From Bdellovibrionales bacterium (GTDB lineage: Bacteria > Bdellovibrionota > Bacteriovoracia > Bacteriovoracales > Bacteriovoracaceae): DNA of 44,663 nucleotides. Within the stretch, counting starts at the first letter, position 1. The number at the start of each line of letters is the position of its first letter. The stretch is taken from positions 1 through 44,663 of the forward strand of contig JABGUH010000006.1 in the NCBI GenBank assembly GCA_018646675.1. The letters are read 5' to 3'. The notes under the pieces are model-generated. The model was not told where the DNA came from, searched no databases, and saw only the letters and a list, made by a program, of their open reading frames with translations. A program made the translations under genes and the position numbers. Below are positions 16,812-24,986 of this stretch, in pieces.

Positions 16812-17429
16812 ATGAGCAACGGACCACAAGGGTATATCCCCAATCCAATTGTTATTGAGCAGACAGCAAAAGGGGAGCGGCAGTACGACATCTACTCACG
16901 GCTTCTGATTGATCGGATTGTCTTTTTAGGTACTCAGGTTAATGATGTGGTGGCGAATCTATTGATTGCTCAGATGCTATTTTTGGAGCAGGATGACCCA
17001 GAATCACCAATTCACCTATATATTAATAGTCCGGGGGGATCGGTATATGCCGGATTAGGGATCTACGACATCATGCAGCACATTAGCTGCCCAGTTCATA
17101 CTTACTGTGTTGGCTTGGCCGCTTCGATGGGATCACTGCTCCTGACTGCTGGCAGCACTGGTTTTCGGCACTCTTTACCCCATAGCCGTATTATGATCCA
17201 TCAACCACTGGGAGGGGCCCAAGGACAGTGTTCTGACATCCAAATTCAAGCAAATGAAATTCAGGATTTAAAGAATCAGTTGAATAAAATCTATGTAGAT
17301 CACACTGGAATGAAACTGAGTGATATCGAGGATGCTACTGATCGGGATAACTATCTCTCTCCGGCCAAGGCCAAAGAGATGGGACTAATCGATGCAATTA
17401 TTGAGCGTAATGTTGAGAAGAGTAAATAA
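16812..17429 (+). CDS. clpP: ATP-dependent Clp protease proteolytic subunit
   Basis: A 205-residue ClpP, the serine peptidase that forms two stacked heptameric rings and degrades proteins unfolded by ClpX. The catalytic triad is present: Ser105 in GLAASMGS, His130 in [10 protein letters not shown], and Asp179 in [10 protein letters not shown]. The hydrophobic substrate-groove region ([14 protein letters not shown]) is also intact. The start at ATG 16812 follows GGGAGTAAATTT. clpX follows on the same strand after a 123-bp gap that contains a strong hairpin, and lon follows clpX. The region is a dedicated proteolysis block. Confidence 0.98.
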   Translation: MSNGPQGYIPNPIVIEQTAKGERQYDIYSRLLIDRIVFLGTQVNDVVANLLIAQMLFLEQDDPESPIHLYINSPGGSVYAGLGIYDIMQHISCPVHTYCVGLAASMGSLLLTAGSTGFRHSLPHSRIMIHQPLGGAQGQCSDIQIQANEIQDLKNQLNKIYVDHTGMKLSDIEDATDRDNYLSPAKAKEMGLIDAIIERNVEKSK

Positions 17430-17485
17430 AGTGGGCCCCCGCTTATGGTAGTAGGCAATCGAGGTTCCGCTATGTTATAAGAGTT

Positions 17486-17528
17486 GTTTCCCTTCATCCT
17501 AAAGGAAGAGTTTGGGATGAAGAGGAAC
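17486..17528 (+). other. Strong stem-loop between clpP and clpX
   Basis: Bases 17486-17503 pair with 17511-17528 over 18 positions: 15 Watson-Crick pairs, two G-U wobbles and one mismatch, around a 7-nt loop (GGAAGAG). No U-tract follows, so it does not look like an intrinsic terminator. A processing, stability or attenuation role in setting ClpP:ClpX ratios is possible. The clpX ribosome-binding site lies about 12 nt downstream. Confidence 0.6.
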
Positions 17529-17552
17529 ATGATTAGGAAGAGGTGAAAGATT

Positions 17553-18896
17553 ATGGCCAAGGGTAAGTATAACAGTGCACTTAATTGCAATTTTTGTGGC
17601 AAGTCACAAAAAGAGGTCAAGAAGCTAATTGCCGGACCTGGCTGTTACATCTGTGATGAGTGTATTGAACTCTGTAATGATATTATCTATGAGGACTCGG
17701 CAAAAGGGAGCGTTAGTAAAACGGGGCTTGATAAGGTTCCTAAACCCCATGAGATTAAAGAGCACTTAGATGAGTATGTTATTGGACAGAGTCGGGCCAA
17801 AAAAATTATCTCGGTAGCAGTTCACAACCATTACAAGCGAATCGCTCATGGCATCAATACTCCCAAGGGGCGTGATGGTGTTAAAATGGATGATGTAGAG
17901 TTGGCAAAATCCAATATTCTATTGGCCGGTCCAACGGGTAGTGGTAAGACATTGATTGCTCAATCATTGGCAAAATTTCTAAACGTTCCATTCGCAATTA
18001 CAGATGCAACTTCATTGACTGAAGCGGGATATGTAGGTGAAGACGTTGAAAATATTATTTTAAATCTACTACAAAATTGTGATTACGATATTGAGCGAGC
18101 CGAAAGAGGGATTGTCTACATAGATGAGATCGATAAAATTGCTCGTAAGTCGGAGAACCCGTCGATTACACGTGATGTATCAGGGGAAGGGGTGCAGCAG
18201 GCACTGTTGAAACTGATTGAAGGAACGGTAGCGTCTGTCCCTCCTAAAGGGGGAAGGAAACATCCTCAACAGGAATTTTTGCAGGTTAATACCAAAAATA
18301 TTCTTTTTATTGTCGCCGGCGCTTTTGTTGGTCTGGAAAAAATTATCGAGCGTCGTCTAACTAAGCGACCGATGGGGCTAGTTTCCCAAAGCAGTGAGGA
18401 GCAGGCACAATCTGTAGTGGAGAAGTTAGGTGGAATTGAGTCGGAAGATCTTTCACAGTTTGGACTAATCCCAGAGTTCATTGGTCGGCTGCCGGTAAAT
18501 GCACTTTTAGAGGAGCTGGATCAAGACGCCCTACTACAAATTTTAAGTAGGCCTAAGAACGCCATTACCAAGCAGTATTGTAAGTTGTTTGAGTTTGATG
18601 GAATTAAGTTGGAGTTCGAAGAGGATGCGCTACTGGAAGTGGCCAAGATTGCCATGAGTAAGAAGACCGGTGCAAGAGGGTTAAGAGCGATTCTAGAGCA
18701 GACGATGCTAGACGTTATGTATGACATTCCATCCAATAGTAAGGTCTGCAAGGTAGTGATTACTAAAAAGGCAATTACTGGTGAAGATGCGCCCAAGCTG
18801 ATTGAAGGCGAGAGAACGATTGAGAGTGGGGTCGCTTCTTCTGGGGCCACTACTTTAGTGGGCAGCAAGGAGCCAGAAGCCAAAAATGCCTCCTAA
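17553..18896 (+). CDS. clpX: ATP-dependent Clp protease ATP-binding subunit ClpX
   Basis: A 447-residue AAA+ unfoldase that recognises tagged substrates and feeds them to ClpP. The N-terminal zinc-binding domain has Cys12, Cys15, Cys34 and Cys37 (CNFC ... CDEC). Walker A is GPTGSGKT (126-133), Walker B is [10 protein letters not shown] (187-196), and the AAA+ domain continues with the RGLRAILE sensor-2 region near the C-terminus. The start at ATG 17553 has AGAGGTGA about 8 nt upstream. The C-terminal tail (about 420-447) is a little longer and more hydrophilic than in E. coli ClpX. Confidence 0.98.
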   Translation: MAKGKYNSALNCNFCGKSQKEVKKLIAGPGCYICDECIELCNDIIYEDSAKGSVSKTGLDKVPKPHEIKEHLDEYVIGQSRAKKIISVAVHNHYKRIAHGINTPKGRDGVKMDDVELAKSNILLAGPTGSGKTLIAQSLAKFLNVPFAITDATSLTEAGYVGEDVENIILNLLQNCDYDIERAERGIVYIDEIDKIARKSENPSITRDVSGEGVQQALLKLIEGTVASVPPKGGRKHPQQEFLQVNTKNILFIVAGAFVGLEKIIERRLTKRPMGLVSQSSEEQAQSVVEKLGGIESEDLSQFGLIPEFIGRLPVNALLEELDQDALLQILSRPKNAITKQYCKLFEFDGIKLEFEEDALLEVAKIAMSKKTGARGLRAILEQTMLDVMYDIPSNSKVCKVVITKKAITGEDAPKLIEGERTIESGVASSGATTLVGSKEPEAKNAS

Positions 18897-18988
18897 AAAA
18901 TTGCAACTTTCTTAATTTTTCTTACAGACAATCAGCTAAAAAGGCTAATGTTGACCTAACTGCTTGATATTAAAGCAGGGACTCAAAT

Positions 18989-19025
18989 AAAAAAGGTCTA
19001 GGAAAAGTTATCCTACTCTTTTTTC
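18989..19025 (+). terminator. Possible intrinsic terminator after clpX
   Basis: An A-rich left arm with AGGA and a right arm TCCTACTCTTTTTT can form an imperfect hairpin ending in a T-run, about 90 bp after the clpX stop. Pairing is interrupted, so strength is uncertain. Because of the matching A-run it could work in both directions. The remainder of the 18897-19165 gap contains only a seven-codon frame and the lon ribosome-binding site. Confidence 0.4.
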
Positions 19026-19104
19026 TTAACTTGAAACTCATTTTTCTGATTTAATTGTATTAGGTGGTTATTGTAAAGCCAGTTTGACATAGGAGTTGTC
19101 GAAC

Positions 19105-19128
19105 ATGGTGAAGTTACAAAAGCAGTAA
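19105..19128 (+). CDS. Possible seven-codon leader ORF upstream of lon
   Basis: ATG GTG AAG TTA CAA AAG CAG TAA is preceded by AGGAG at 19091-19095 with 9-nt spacing. It ends 37 nt before the lon start. A frame this short can occur by chance, so evidence is limited to the well-placed ribosome-binding site. Confidence 0.2.
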   Translation: MVKLQKQ

Positions 19129-19165
19129 CCGGTTGAAGATCCGAAAGTGTAGTACAGGAGGTGCT

Positions 19166-21589
19166 ATGTCGGTAGTCAGTACCACATCACAAAAAAAATA
19201 TCCCCTTCTTCCCCTAAGAGATGTGATTATCTTTCCCCATATGGTGGTTCCACTATTTGTTGGGCGAGAGAAATCGATCAAGGCGCTTGAAGAAGCCTCT
19301 AAGCAGGATAACGAACTCTTTCTGGTTACCCAGAAGGATGCAAGTATTCTAAATCCGACTGAGGATGATCTTTTTACCACTGGGACTGTGGTAAATATTA
19401 TTCAGATGTTGCGTCTGCCAGATAATACCGTCAAGGTTTTGATCGAAGGTAAGCATCGGGCGACTTTCACGGAATTTAGCTCTTCGGCAGATGGTTACTG
19501 GGCAGAAGTCACTCCCTGTGTCGCTCCAGAGTTGGATGAGGTAAAAGGGGAGGCGCTGGTTCGCAGTGTTAAAGGGGTGTTTGAGCAGTATGTCAAGCTG
19601 AACAAACGCATCCCTCCAGAGCTGTTGATGAGTATTTCGGCGATTGATGATCTCTCCCGATTAGGGGATATCATTGTTGCTCATCTAACGATGAAGATTC
19701 CAGAGAAGCAGAAGGTGCTGGAGTCGGTTGATCCGTTGAAGCGTCTGGAGATGTTGCTAGAGAAGATGCAGGGTGAGATTGAGATTATTAACGTTGAAAA
19801 GAGTATTCGCTCTCGGGTTAAATCCCAGATGGAGAAGTCTCAAAAAGAGTACTACCTGAATGAACAGATGAATGCCATTCAAAAGGAGCTAGGGGATAAG
19901 GATGACTCCGGCAATGATATTGTCGAGATGGAAGAGACCTTGGCCGGAATGAAAATGCCTGAAGAGGCGGTGACCAAAGTTAAAAAAGAGATTAAAAAGC
20001 TTAAGTCCATGAGCCCCATGTCAGCAGAAGCGGCTGTGGTTCGTAACTATATTGACTGGATGCTTTCGTTGTCATGGCAAGACTACTCTGATGAGGATAG
20101 TAGTATCTCTCATGCACGAGAGGTGTTGGAAGCAGATCACTACGGGTTAAAGGATGTTAAGGAGCGGATCGTTGAGTATTTGGCCGTTCGGATCTTAATT
20201 GGTGATAGCTCAGAGGGGAAGGGAACGATTCTCTGTTTAGCGGGGCCTCCTGGAGTTGGTAAAACTTCTATTGCCAAATCTCTGGCCGATGCGATGAAGA
20301 GAAAATTTGTTCGTATCTCCTTAGGTGGTGTGCGGGATGAGGCTGAGATTAGAGGCCATCGTCGTACCTACGTTGGGGCGATGCCTGGAAAGATTATTCA
20401 AGCGATAAAAAAATCTAAAATCGGAAATCCGGTAATTCTATTGGATGAAATTGATAAGATGAGTAGTGACTTTCGGGGAGATCCCGCTAGTGCTCTACTC
20501 GAGGTGCTGGATCCAGAGCAGAACAAGAACTTTACTGACCACTACATTGAGGTGGAGTACGACCTCTCCAAGGTAATGTTTATTATGACTGCCAATGATA
20601 TTGGCGGTATTCCTGGGCCATTGCGTGACCGGATGGAGATTATCACTGTTCCTGGTTACACCCCTGATGAGAAGTTGCAGATTGGTAAACGCTATCTGTT
20701 GCAAAAAGCAATCAAGGGCAATGGGATGACCAACTATGAGGTTCTCCTTTCAGACCCCATGATGTTGAAAATTATCGCTTCCTACACTCGTGAATCGGGA
20801 GTGCGGGAGTTAGAGAGATTACTTAATACTGTTGTACGTAAAATTGCGACCAAGGTAGTCTCCGAGGAGATTAAAGAGGGGAAGCAGTTTAAGGTCGGCA
20901 GTAAGCAGCTAAAGAAATATCTCGGGCCAGCGAAGTTTGACCATACCTCGATTGAGGTAGAGCCTCAGGTGGGGCTGGTGAATGGTTTGGCCTGGACTCC
21001 CGTTGGGGGAGAGTTGTTACACATTGAGGTAGTGACCACGACTGGTACTGGTAAATTTCAAGTTACTGGTAAGTTGGGAGAGGTAATGCAGGAGTCGGCC
21101 AAGGCAGCGTTAAGCTATGTACGGTCGATCAGTGAGCGACTAGGTGTAGATGCAGCTTGGTATGAGAAGAATGATATCCACATTCATATTCCTGAAGGTG
21201 CTACCCCGAAAGATGGCCCATCGGCGGGTGTTACCCTGGCAACAGCTTTGACCTCCGCTATTAGTGGAATCAAGGTGTGGCAGAATGTAGCGATGACCGG
21301 CGAGATTACAGTTCGCGGCCGAGTACTACCGATTGGCGGTCTCAAGGAGAAGCTGCTGGCCGCCAAACAGGCAGGTATTAAGCGGGTGTTAATTCCACAA
21401 AAGAATATGAAGGATCTAGAAGAGGTTCCAGTTCAGATCAAGAATGGATTAGAGGTGCTTCCTTGCAGTGAGGCGGAAGAGGTCTTACGCTCAGCATTGG
21501 CACTAGATAATCCGGCTGAATTTATGCGGGTTATTGGGCTAAGCGTAGTGGAAGATAGTGGCGAAGCTCCAATTGAGGTCGCAAACTAG
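19166..21589 (+). CDS. lon: ATP-dependent protease Lon
   Basis: An 807-residue homo-oligomeric AAA+ serine protease that degrades misfolded and regulatory proteins. Domain order is the N-terminal substrate-binding LAN domain ([22 protein letters not shown] near the start), a coiled-coil region (about 190-290), an AAA+ module with Walker A GPPGVGKT (360-367) and ILLDEIDKM Walker B, and a C-terminal peptidase domain with the Ser-Lys dyad: Ser686 in KDGPSAGVT and Lys729 in GGLKEKLL. I place the start at ATG 19166 because AGGAGG lies at 19156-19161. A TTG at 19133 would add 11 residues not seen in the family. It follows clpX but has a separate leader. Confidence 0.98.
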   Translation: MSVVSTTSQKKYPLLPLRDVIIFPHMVVPLFVGREKSIKALEEASKQDNELFLVTQKDASILNPTEDDLFTTGTVVNIIQMLRLPDNTVKVLIEGKHRATFTEFSSSADGYWAEVTPCVAPELDEVKGEALVRSVKGVFEQYVKLNKRIPPELLMSISAIDDLSRLGDIIVAHLTMKIPEKQKVLESVDPLKRLEMLLEKMQGEIEIINVEKSIRSRVKSQMEKSQKEYYLNEQMNAIQKELGDKDDSGNDIVEMEETLAGMKMPEEAVTKVKKEIKKLKSMSPMSAEAAVVRNYIDWMLSLSWQDYSDEDSSISHAREVLEADHYGLKDVKERIVEYLAVRILIGDSSEGKGTILCLAGPPGVGKTSIAKSLADAMKRKFVRISLGGVRDEAEIRGHRRTYVGAMPGKIIQAIKKSKIGNPVILLDEIDKMSSDFRGDPASALLEVLDPEQNKNFTDHYIEVEYDLSKVMFIMTANDIGGIPGPLRDRMEIITVPGYTPDEKLQIGKRYLLQKAIKGNGMTNYEVLLSDPMMLKIIASYTRESGVRELERLLNTVVRKIATKVVSEEIKEGKQFKVGSKQLKKYLGPAKFDHTSIEVEPQVGLVNGLAWTPVGGELLHIEVVTTTGTGKFQVTGKLGEVMQESAKAALSYVRSISERLGVDAAWYEKNDIHIHIPEGATPKDGPSAGVTLATALTSAISGIKVWQNVAMTGEITVRGRVLPIGGLKEKLLAAKQAGIKRVLIPQKNMKDLEEVPVQIKNGLEVLPCSEAEEVLRSALALDNPAEFMRVIGLSVVEDSGEAPIEVAN

Positions 21590-21617
21590 CACCCTTCAAA
21601 GCCTTGGGTATTTTTAA

Positions 21618-21646
21618 TTGACACTCCCATAGGGCCTAGATTAAAT
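21618..21646 (+). promoter_or_regulatory. Promoter for tRNA-Val
   Basis: TTGACA (21618-21623) and TTAAAT (21641-21646) are spaced by 17 bp and lie about 25 bp before the mature tRNA 5' end. The -35 is perfect and the -10 is moderate. Confidence 0.55.
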
Positions 21647-21670
21647 TAATTGCTAATATTATGTCTTTTG

Positions 21671-21746
21671 GGGCGTATAGCTCAGCTGGGAGAGCGCTAC
21701 CCTTACAAGGTAGATGTCGGCGGTTCGATCCCGTCTACGCCCACCA
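21671..21746 (+). tRNA. tRNA-Val (anticodon TAC)
   Basis: A 76-nt cloverleaf with acceptor arms GGGCGTA (21671-21677) and TACGCCC (21736-21742), D-loop AGCTCAGCTGGGAG, anticodon loop containing TAC between CTACC and GGTAG, T-loop GGTTCGATCCC, and an encoded CCA. It reads valine codons GUA and, by wobble, GUG. A T-run follows immediately. The REP-like palindrome of the neighbouring RAYT unit begins only 15 bp downstream. Confidence 0.97.
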
Positions 21747-21761
21747 TTTTTTTCGCACCCT

Positions 21762-21782
21762 AAAAGGTAACCGGTACCTTTT
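21762..21782. repeat. Left REP-like palindrome of the RAYT unit
   Basis: Arms AAAAGGTA and TACCTTTT surround the centre ACCGG. It is the exact reverse complement of the sequence at 22552-22572. As RNA it forms a hairpin ending in a T-run, so it may also terminate transcription from tRNA-Val. Confidence 0.85.
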
Positions 21783-21796
21783 GGCGAGACACTGCG

Positions 21797-22447
21797 TTAA
21801 AAAGATATTTTGTTACTCCTTATTCGATTAATATTTCGAGGATTATATTTAAATTCACACTTTCTAAGTCCTAAACTGATAAGATCAACCTCATCTTTTG
21901 ATACCTTGTAACGTTGTAAATTTTCAAGCAGACGCCCAGGATGTTGATCAAGTCCATCTTCACTACTGTAAGGCAAGGGAGAGATAGGAATCATTAGTCG
22001 ATCTTGTCCCAATAAACCGTGCAAAGTTGAATAGGGATAGCTTTCGATAGATTTGCATGAGTTGGCCCGACGTGGATTTTCGTAGATATAACTTACAACA
22101 TTGAAAAGGTAGGCTTCATCTTTGATAATTGACCACTTGTATCTTCCTCCATAGACACGATTAATACGCCCTGAAAGATAGTTTATCTCTTTTGCAGAGT
22201 TACTCATGAAAAATCTCATCGCAAAGTCTAGGTTGCTCTTGGGAGTAGAAACTAGCAGGTGAAAGTGATTACTCATTAGTACAAAAGCATGAATTTCAAT
22301 CTCATACATCCAGGATGTGAGAGTGAGAAGGTCATTTAATAATGGCCACAGTTTATCTATCACTATTGGAAACCACTCCTTATTATTTGCGCGAGCAGTG
22401 ATGTGATAGGGGTATTGATCAGTACGAATAAGATTTTGTTTGCCCAT
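21797..22447 (-). CDS. REP-associated tyrosine transposase (Y1_Tnp/RAYT)
   Basis: About 216 residues from the ATG at 22447. Motifs of the IS200/IS605-like Y1 transposase superfamily are visible: YHITARANNKEWF (14-26), the metal-binding HUH pair in SNHFHLLVS (60-68), and the catalytic-Tyr region SYIYENPRRA (119-128). RAYTs are thought to mobilise or maintain REP palindromes, cutting and joining single-stranded DNA at hairpins. A GTG-type upstream start would add 35 residues (to 22552) that run into the flanking palindrome and do not resemble the family, so I reject it. The frame is intact. Confidence 0.9.
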   Translation of the reverse strand: MGKQNLIRTDQYPYHITARANNKEWFPIVIDKLWPLLNDLLTLTSWMYEIEIHAFVLMSNHFHLLVSTPKSNLDFAMRFFMSNSAKEINYLSGRINRVYGGRYKWSIIKDEAYLFNVVSYIYENPRRANSCKSIESYPYSTLHGLLGQDRLMIPISPLPYSSEDGLDQHPGRLLENLQRYKVSKDEVDLISLGLRKCEFKYNPRNINRIRSNKISF

Positions 22448-22551
22448 ATCGACTATATGACAGCAAATTGAATGCCAGATTAAACTTAATATCTGTAAGG
22501 AATCACTCGAGTTTATCTGAGTAATGAAAAAAAATAACACATAGCTTCGCA

Positions 22552-22572
22552 AAAAGGTACCGGTTACCTTTT
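22552..22572. repeat. Right REP-like palindrome of the RAYT unit
   Basis: Arms AAAAGGTA and TACCTTTT surround the centre CCGGT. It is the exact inverted copy of 21762-21782 and lies between the RAYT gene and the 3' end of the Rossmann-fold gene. Confidence 0.85.
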
Positions 22573-22582
22573 GGGGGCTACT

Positions 22583-24427
22583 TTACTTAATTCGGTGGCC
22601 TTCTAGCTCATTACTTAGAATCCAGCCGACAATTGTTCCATATTCGATGGTGTGATCAGTATAGTTCTCATGGGAGAAGGCACTGGAGCCCTCTAAATGT
22701 CCTTGCTGTTCCTGCTGTTCTAAAATGGTTTGGGCACGCTCCTTCCATACTTGCATATTTTCAGGACGTAGATCTACCCAACCTTGACGGGCCCAGCTAT
22801 CAATTTGAGCACTGTTATTAATCTTAATAGTGGCGTGTACTTTGGATTCAGGGATCTGAATCTTGGGCCCTCTTAAGATAGTTTTACCATCAGAGAGTAA
22901 AATGGGAAGGCCCAAAGAGGTGACCATCTCGCTGAGACCACCCTGATCGAGCAGAGTTTCCAATTGTTGTGACATTTGGGTCGCACTATTTTCACTACTG
23001 GCCAGTTGATCAATGGTTTGAAAGACCGTGCCGAGTAGATAGGCTTCGTAGAGTAGCTTGGAGAGTTGGGGGGGGCCTAAAATTCCGATCGCCACACTGG
23101 GGCACTCCTGCTTCTTTTCCAACTCAATCATCTCGGTACGAGCATAGTTTCGGATATATCCACCACGGTAGCTGGGGTCCATTACCGATCCATCAATTGC
23201 CGCGATCACATCTTTTCCGGTATTGTCACCGGACAGTTCACAAAGAACATTGCGAGCGATCTCTTCCGGTGTGACAAACTCCATTGAATCCAGATAGGTT
23301 ATCGCCTCAAACTCACCCCGGGAGAAAAAGCCATTTTCACCGGTGTCAATTCCCACTAAATTTAGAGGGCCACTATCTTGATAGCTATCACTATTCACTC
23401 TTAGGGTCAGTGAGTCGGTCAGCTGCTCTCTTTTGCTCTCCCAGCGCATCACCTTACCGCCAAATTTATTAATGGGGCGATAGTCCACCTTACGATAACC
23501 AATCATCGCTCCGGGCTTAATCTCCTTAATAATTGGGCCCGGTGAGCGGGCCAGTAAGAAGAGTAGGCCGGTATGGGCAAAACCAACGGAAGACTTGGCC
23601 ATCAGAGTAAAACTGGGCTTATCCTCTCCGTGGGTAAAGGGGATATTAACTCCCATCCCACCAGTTCCGGTAGTTCCTACTTTCAGATAGACCGAGCTAC
23701 CAGCATCAATCAGTGCCCGATGCAGTAAGATTACATGGCGTACCAGTTGGGGTACTGACTGAGATATTAGGAGAAGATCCAGCATTTTTAGGTTGGTTAG
23801 TTCGGGAAAGCTCTCTAACGGTGATTGGCTTAAGTTTAATACTTCTTGGGCAAAGTTAATCACCTGATCAGTCGCCTCCTGGTCACCCGCTTGCGCCTTT
23901 TTTATACTCTCTTCCATTTGTGGGTTGTTTAGCAAGCCACCTAGATAGTCACGAAACTCCTTGACTACCATTGAGGAGCTTTTGACATCCTGGTAGCTAA
24001 TGGCGGTAGCGGTATTGACACAATCGATTACTGCGTTAGGGCGATATTTCCTAATGATTTTGCCCATCAAGTTTTGTTGATCGATCGATTCTGGATCATC
24101 GCTTAGATTATCAAAGACATCGTGATAGATGGCATCTAGTGCGGTGGCATTGCTATTAATCTGTTGACGACTACTTTTAGAAAAGTTCTCTCGGACAAAG
24201 AGATTGCCACTCTCGGCATGAATATTGGCAATGGTTGGAAACTCTTTTTGTAGTGAGCTTGCCGCCTCTTTGGCCTCATGTTCAAAAAGTGCGCAAAGGA
24301 CAATCGTACTTGGCCGATAGTGTTTTGCAATTTGACGGGCGATTTGACGGCCGACTAATCCTCCACCACCAAAGATAACAACGGAATCAATCTTTTTAGG
24401 TACAATCACTTTTAACCTCGCAAGCAT
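22583..24427 (-). CDS. Large NAD(P)-binding Rossmann-fold protein of unknown function
   Basis: A 614-residue cytoplasmic protein. The N-terminus has a dinucleotide-binding turn, VVIFGGGGLVGRQIARQIAKHY (first 12 residues shown: VVIFGGGGLVGR), like short-chain dehydrogenase or epimerase folds, and a YRPNAVIDCVNTATAISYQ segment where such enzymes contact the cofactor. The middle contains KVGTTGTGGMGVNIPFTHGED, a glycine-rich stretch that looks like a substrate or phosphate site. The C-terminal 250 residues are not recognised. The length is about twice that of a normal SDR, so an additional domain is present. Start at ATG 24427. The specific substrate is unknown; I would not call it an epimerase. 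Confidence 0.62.
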   Translation of the reverse strand: MLARLKVIVPKKIDSVVIFGGGGLVGRQIARQIAKHYRPSTIVLCALFEHEAKEAASSLQKEFPTIANIHAESGNLFVRENFSKSSRQQINSNATALDAIYHDVFDNLSDDPESIDQQNLMGKIIRKYRPNAVIDCVNTATAISYQDVKSSSMVVKEFRDYLGGLLNNPQMEESIKKAQAGDQEATDQVINFAQEVLNLSQSPLESFPELTNLKMLDLLLISQSVPQLVRHVILLHRALIDAGSSVYLKVGTTGTGGMGVNIPFTHGEDKPSFTLMAKSSVGFAHTGLLFLLARSPGPIIKEIKPGAMIGYRKVDYRPINKFGGKVMRWESKREQLTDSLTLRVNSDSYQDSGPLNLVGIDTGENGFFSRGEFEAITYLDSMEFVTPEEIARNVLCELSGDNTGKDVIAAIDGSVMDPSYRGGYIRNYARTEMIELEKKQECPSVAIGILGPPQLSKLLYEAYLLGTVFQTIDQLASSENSATQMSQQLETLLDQGGLSEMVTSLGLPILLSDGKTILRGPKIQIPESKVHATIKINNSAQIDSWARQGWVDLRPENMQVWKERAQTILEQQEQQGHLEGSSAFSHENYTDHTIEYGTIVGWILSNELEGHRIK

Positions 24428-24506
24428 CAGGTTTGGAGTTAACGGCCGAAAAAAACACTTAATAAGATGGCCCGATCAAGCTTAATCTGTCAAATGAGGT
24501 CGCCGG

Positions 24507-24986
24507 CTACTTAAAGCCGATCTGGCGCAAAGCTTCGTAGGCAACGGCGGTGACCGCGTTGCTAAGGTTGATCGAGCGCACCTTGTCACTAAACATGGGA
24601 AGCTTAAAGGTCTGCTTTTCATAATCTTTCAGTAGAGAGTCAGGAAGCCCTCTGGTTTCGGGGCCAAAAATCAGATAGCAATCGGTAGTGTAGTTGGCCT
24701 GATAGTGATACTGCTTACCATTTTTACTAAAAAGGATCAGCTGTTCCAAGGGGGCCTGGCTGATAGTTAGAAAGTGCTCCCAGCTATCATACTCACTGAG
24801 TTTTACATGCTTCCAGTAGTCTAGGCCCGCTCGACGAACTGCTTTTTCTCTTAGATCAAATCCCAGAGGGTGGATTAGATGGAGGGTGGCATCCAGTGCT
24901 AGGCAGGTACGACCAATGGTACCGGTATTACCTGGAATCTCCGGTTCGAAGATAACGATATTAAAGCGTGACTGGCCCTTAGACAT
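24507..24986 (-). CDS. trmL: tRNA (cytidine/uridine-34-2'-O)-methyltransferase TrmL
   Basis: A SPOUT-class methyltransferase (159 residues) that methylates the ribose of the wobble base in tRNA-Leu isoacceptors using S-adenosylmethionine. Family motifs are complete: EPEIPGNTGTIGRTC near the N-terminus, GLDYW, IFGPETRGLP, and RSINLSNAVTAVAYEALRQ, which forms the SAM-binding knot. The start at ATG 24986 overlaps the pepA stop in ATGTCTAA (8 bases), implying translational coupling. An upstream in-frame start at 25001 is less likely. Length agrees with E. coli TrmL (157). Confidence 0.93.
   Translation of the reverse strand: MSKGQSRFNIVIFEPEIPGNTGTIGRTCLALDATLHLIHPLGFDLREKAVRRAGLDYWKHVKLSEYDSWEHFLTISQAPLEQLILFSKNGKQYHYQANYTTDCYLIFGPETRGLPDSLLKDYEKQTFKLPMFSDKVRSINLSNAVTAVAYEALRQIGFK

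Larger units (their letters stand above)
21762..22572. mobile_element. RAYT (REP-associated tyrosine transposase) unit with flanking inverted palindromes
   Basis: A Y1-type transposase gene is bracketed by two 21-bp palindromic sequences (21762-21782 and 22552-22572) that are exact reverse complements of each other. Each has arms AAAAGGTA and TACCTTTT. This is the typical arrangement of a REPtron or IS200-like RAYT element. The unit is 811 bp long and sits between tRNA-Val and a large Rossmann-fold gene, leaving 15 and 10 bp on the two sides. No target duplication is evident, which is expected for single-strand transposases. Confidence 0.78.

Noticed and set aside
22448..22552. 35-residue N-terminal extension of the RAYT
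   Set aside because: It reaches into the flanking palindrome and does not resemble the family, which begins close to the YHIT motif.
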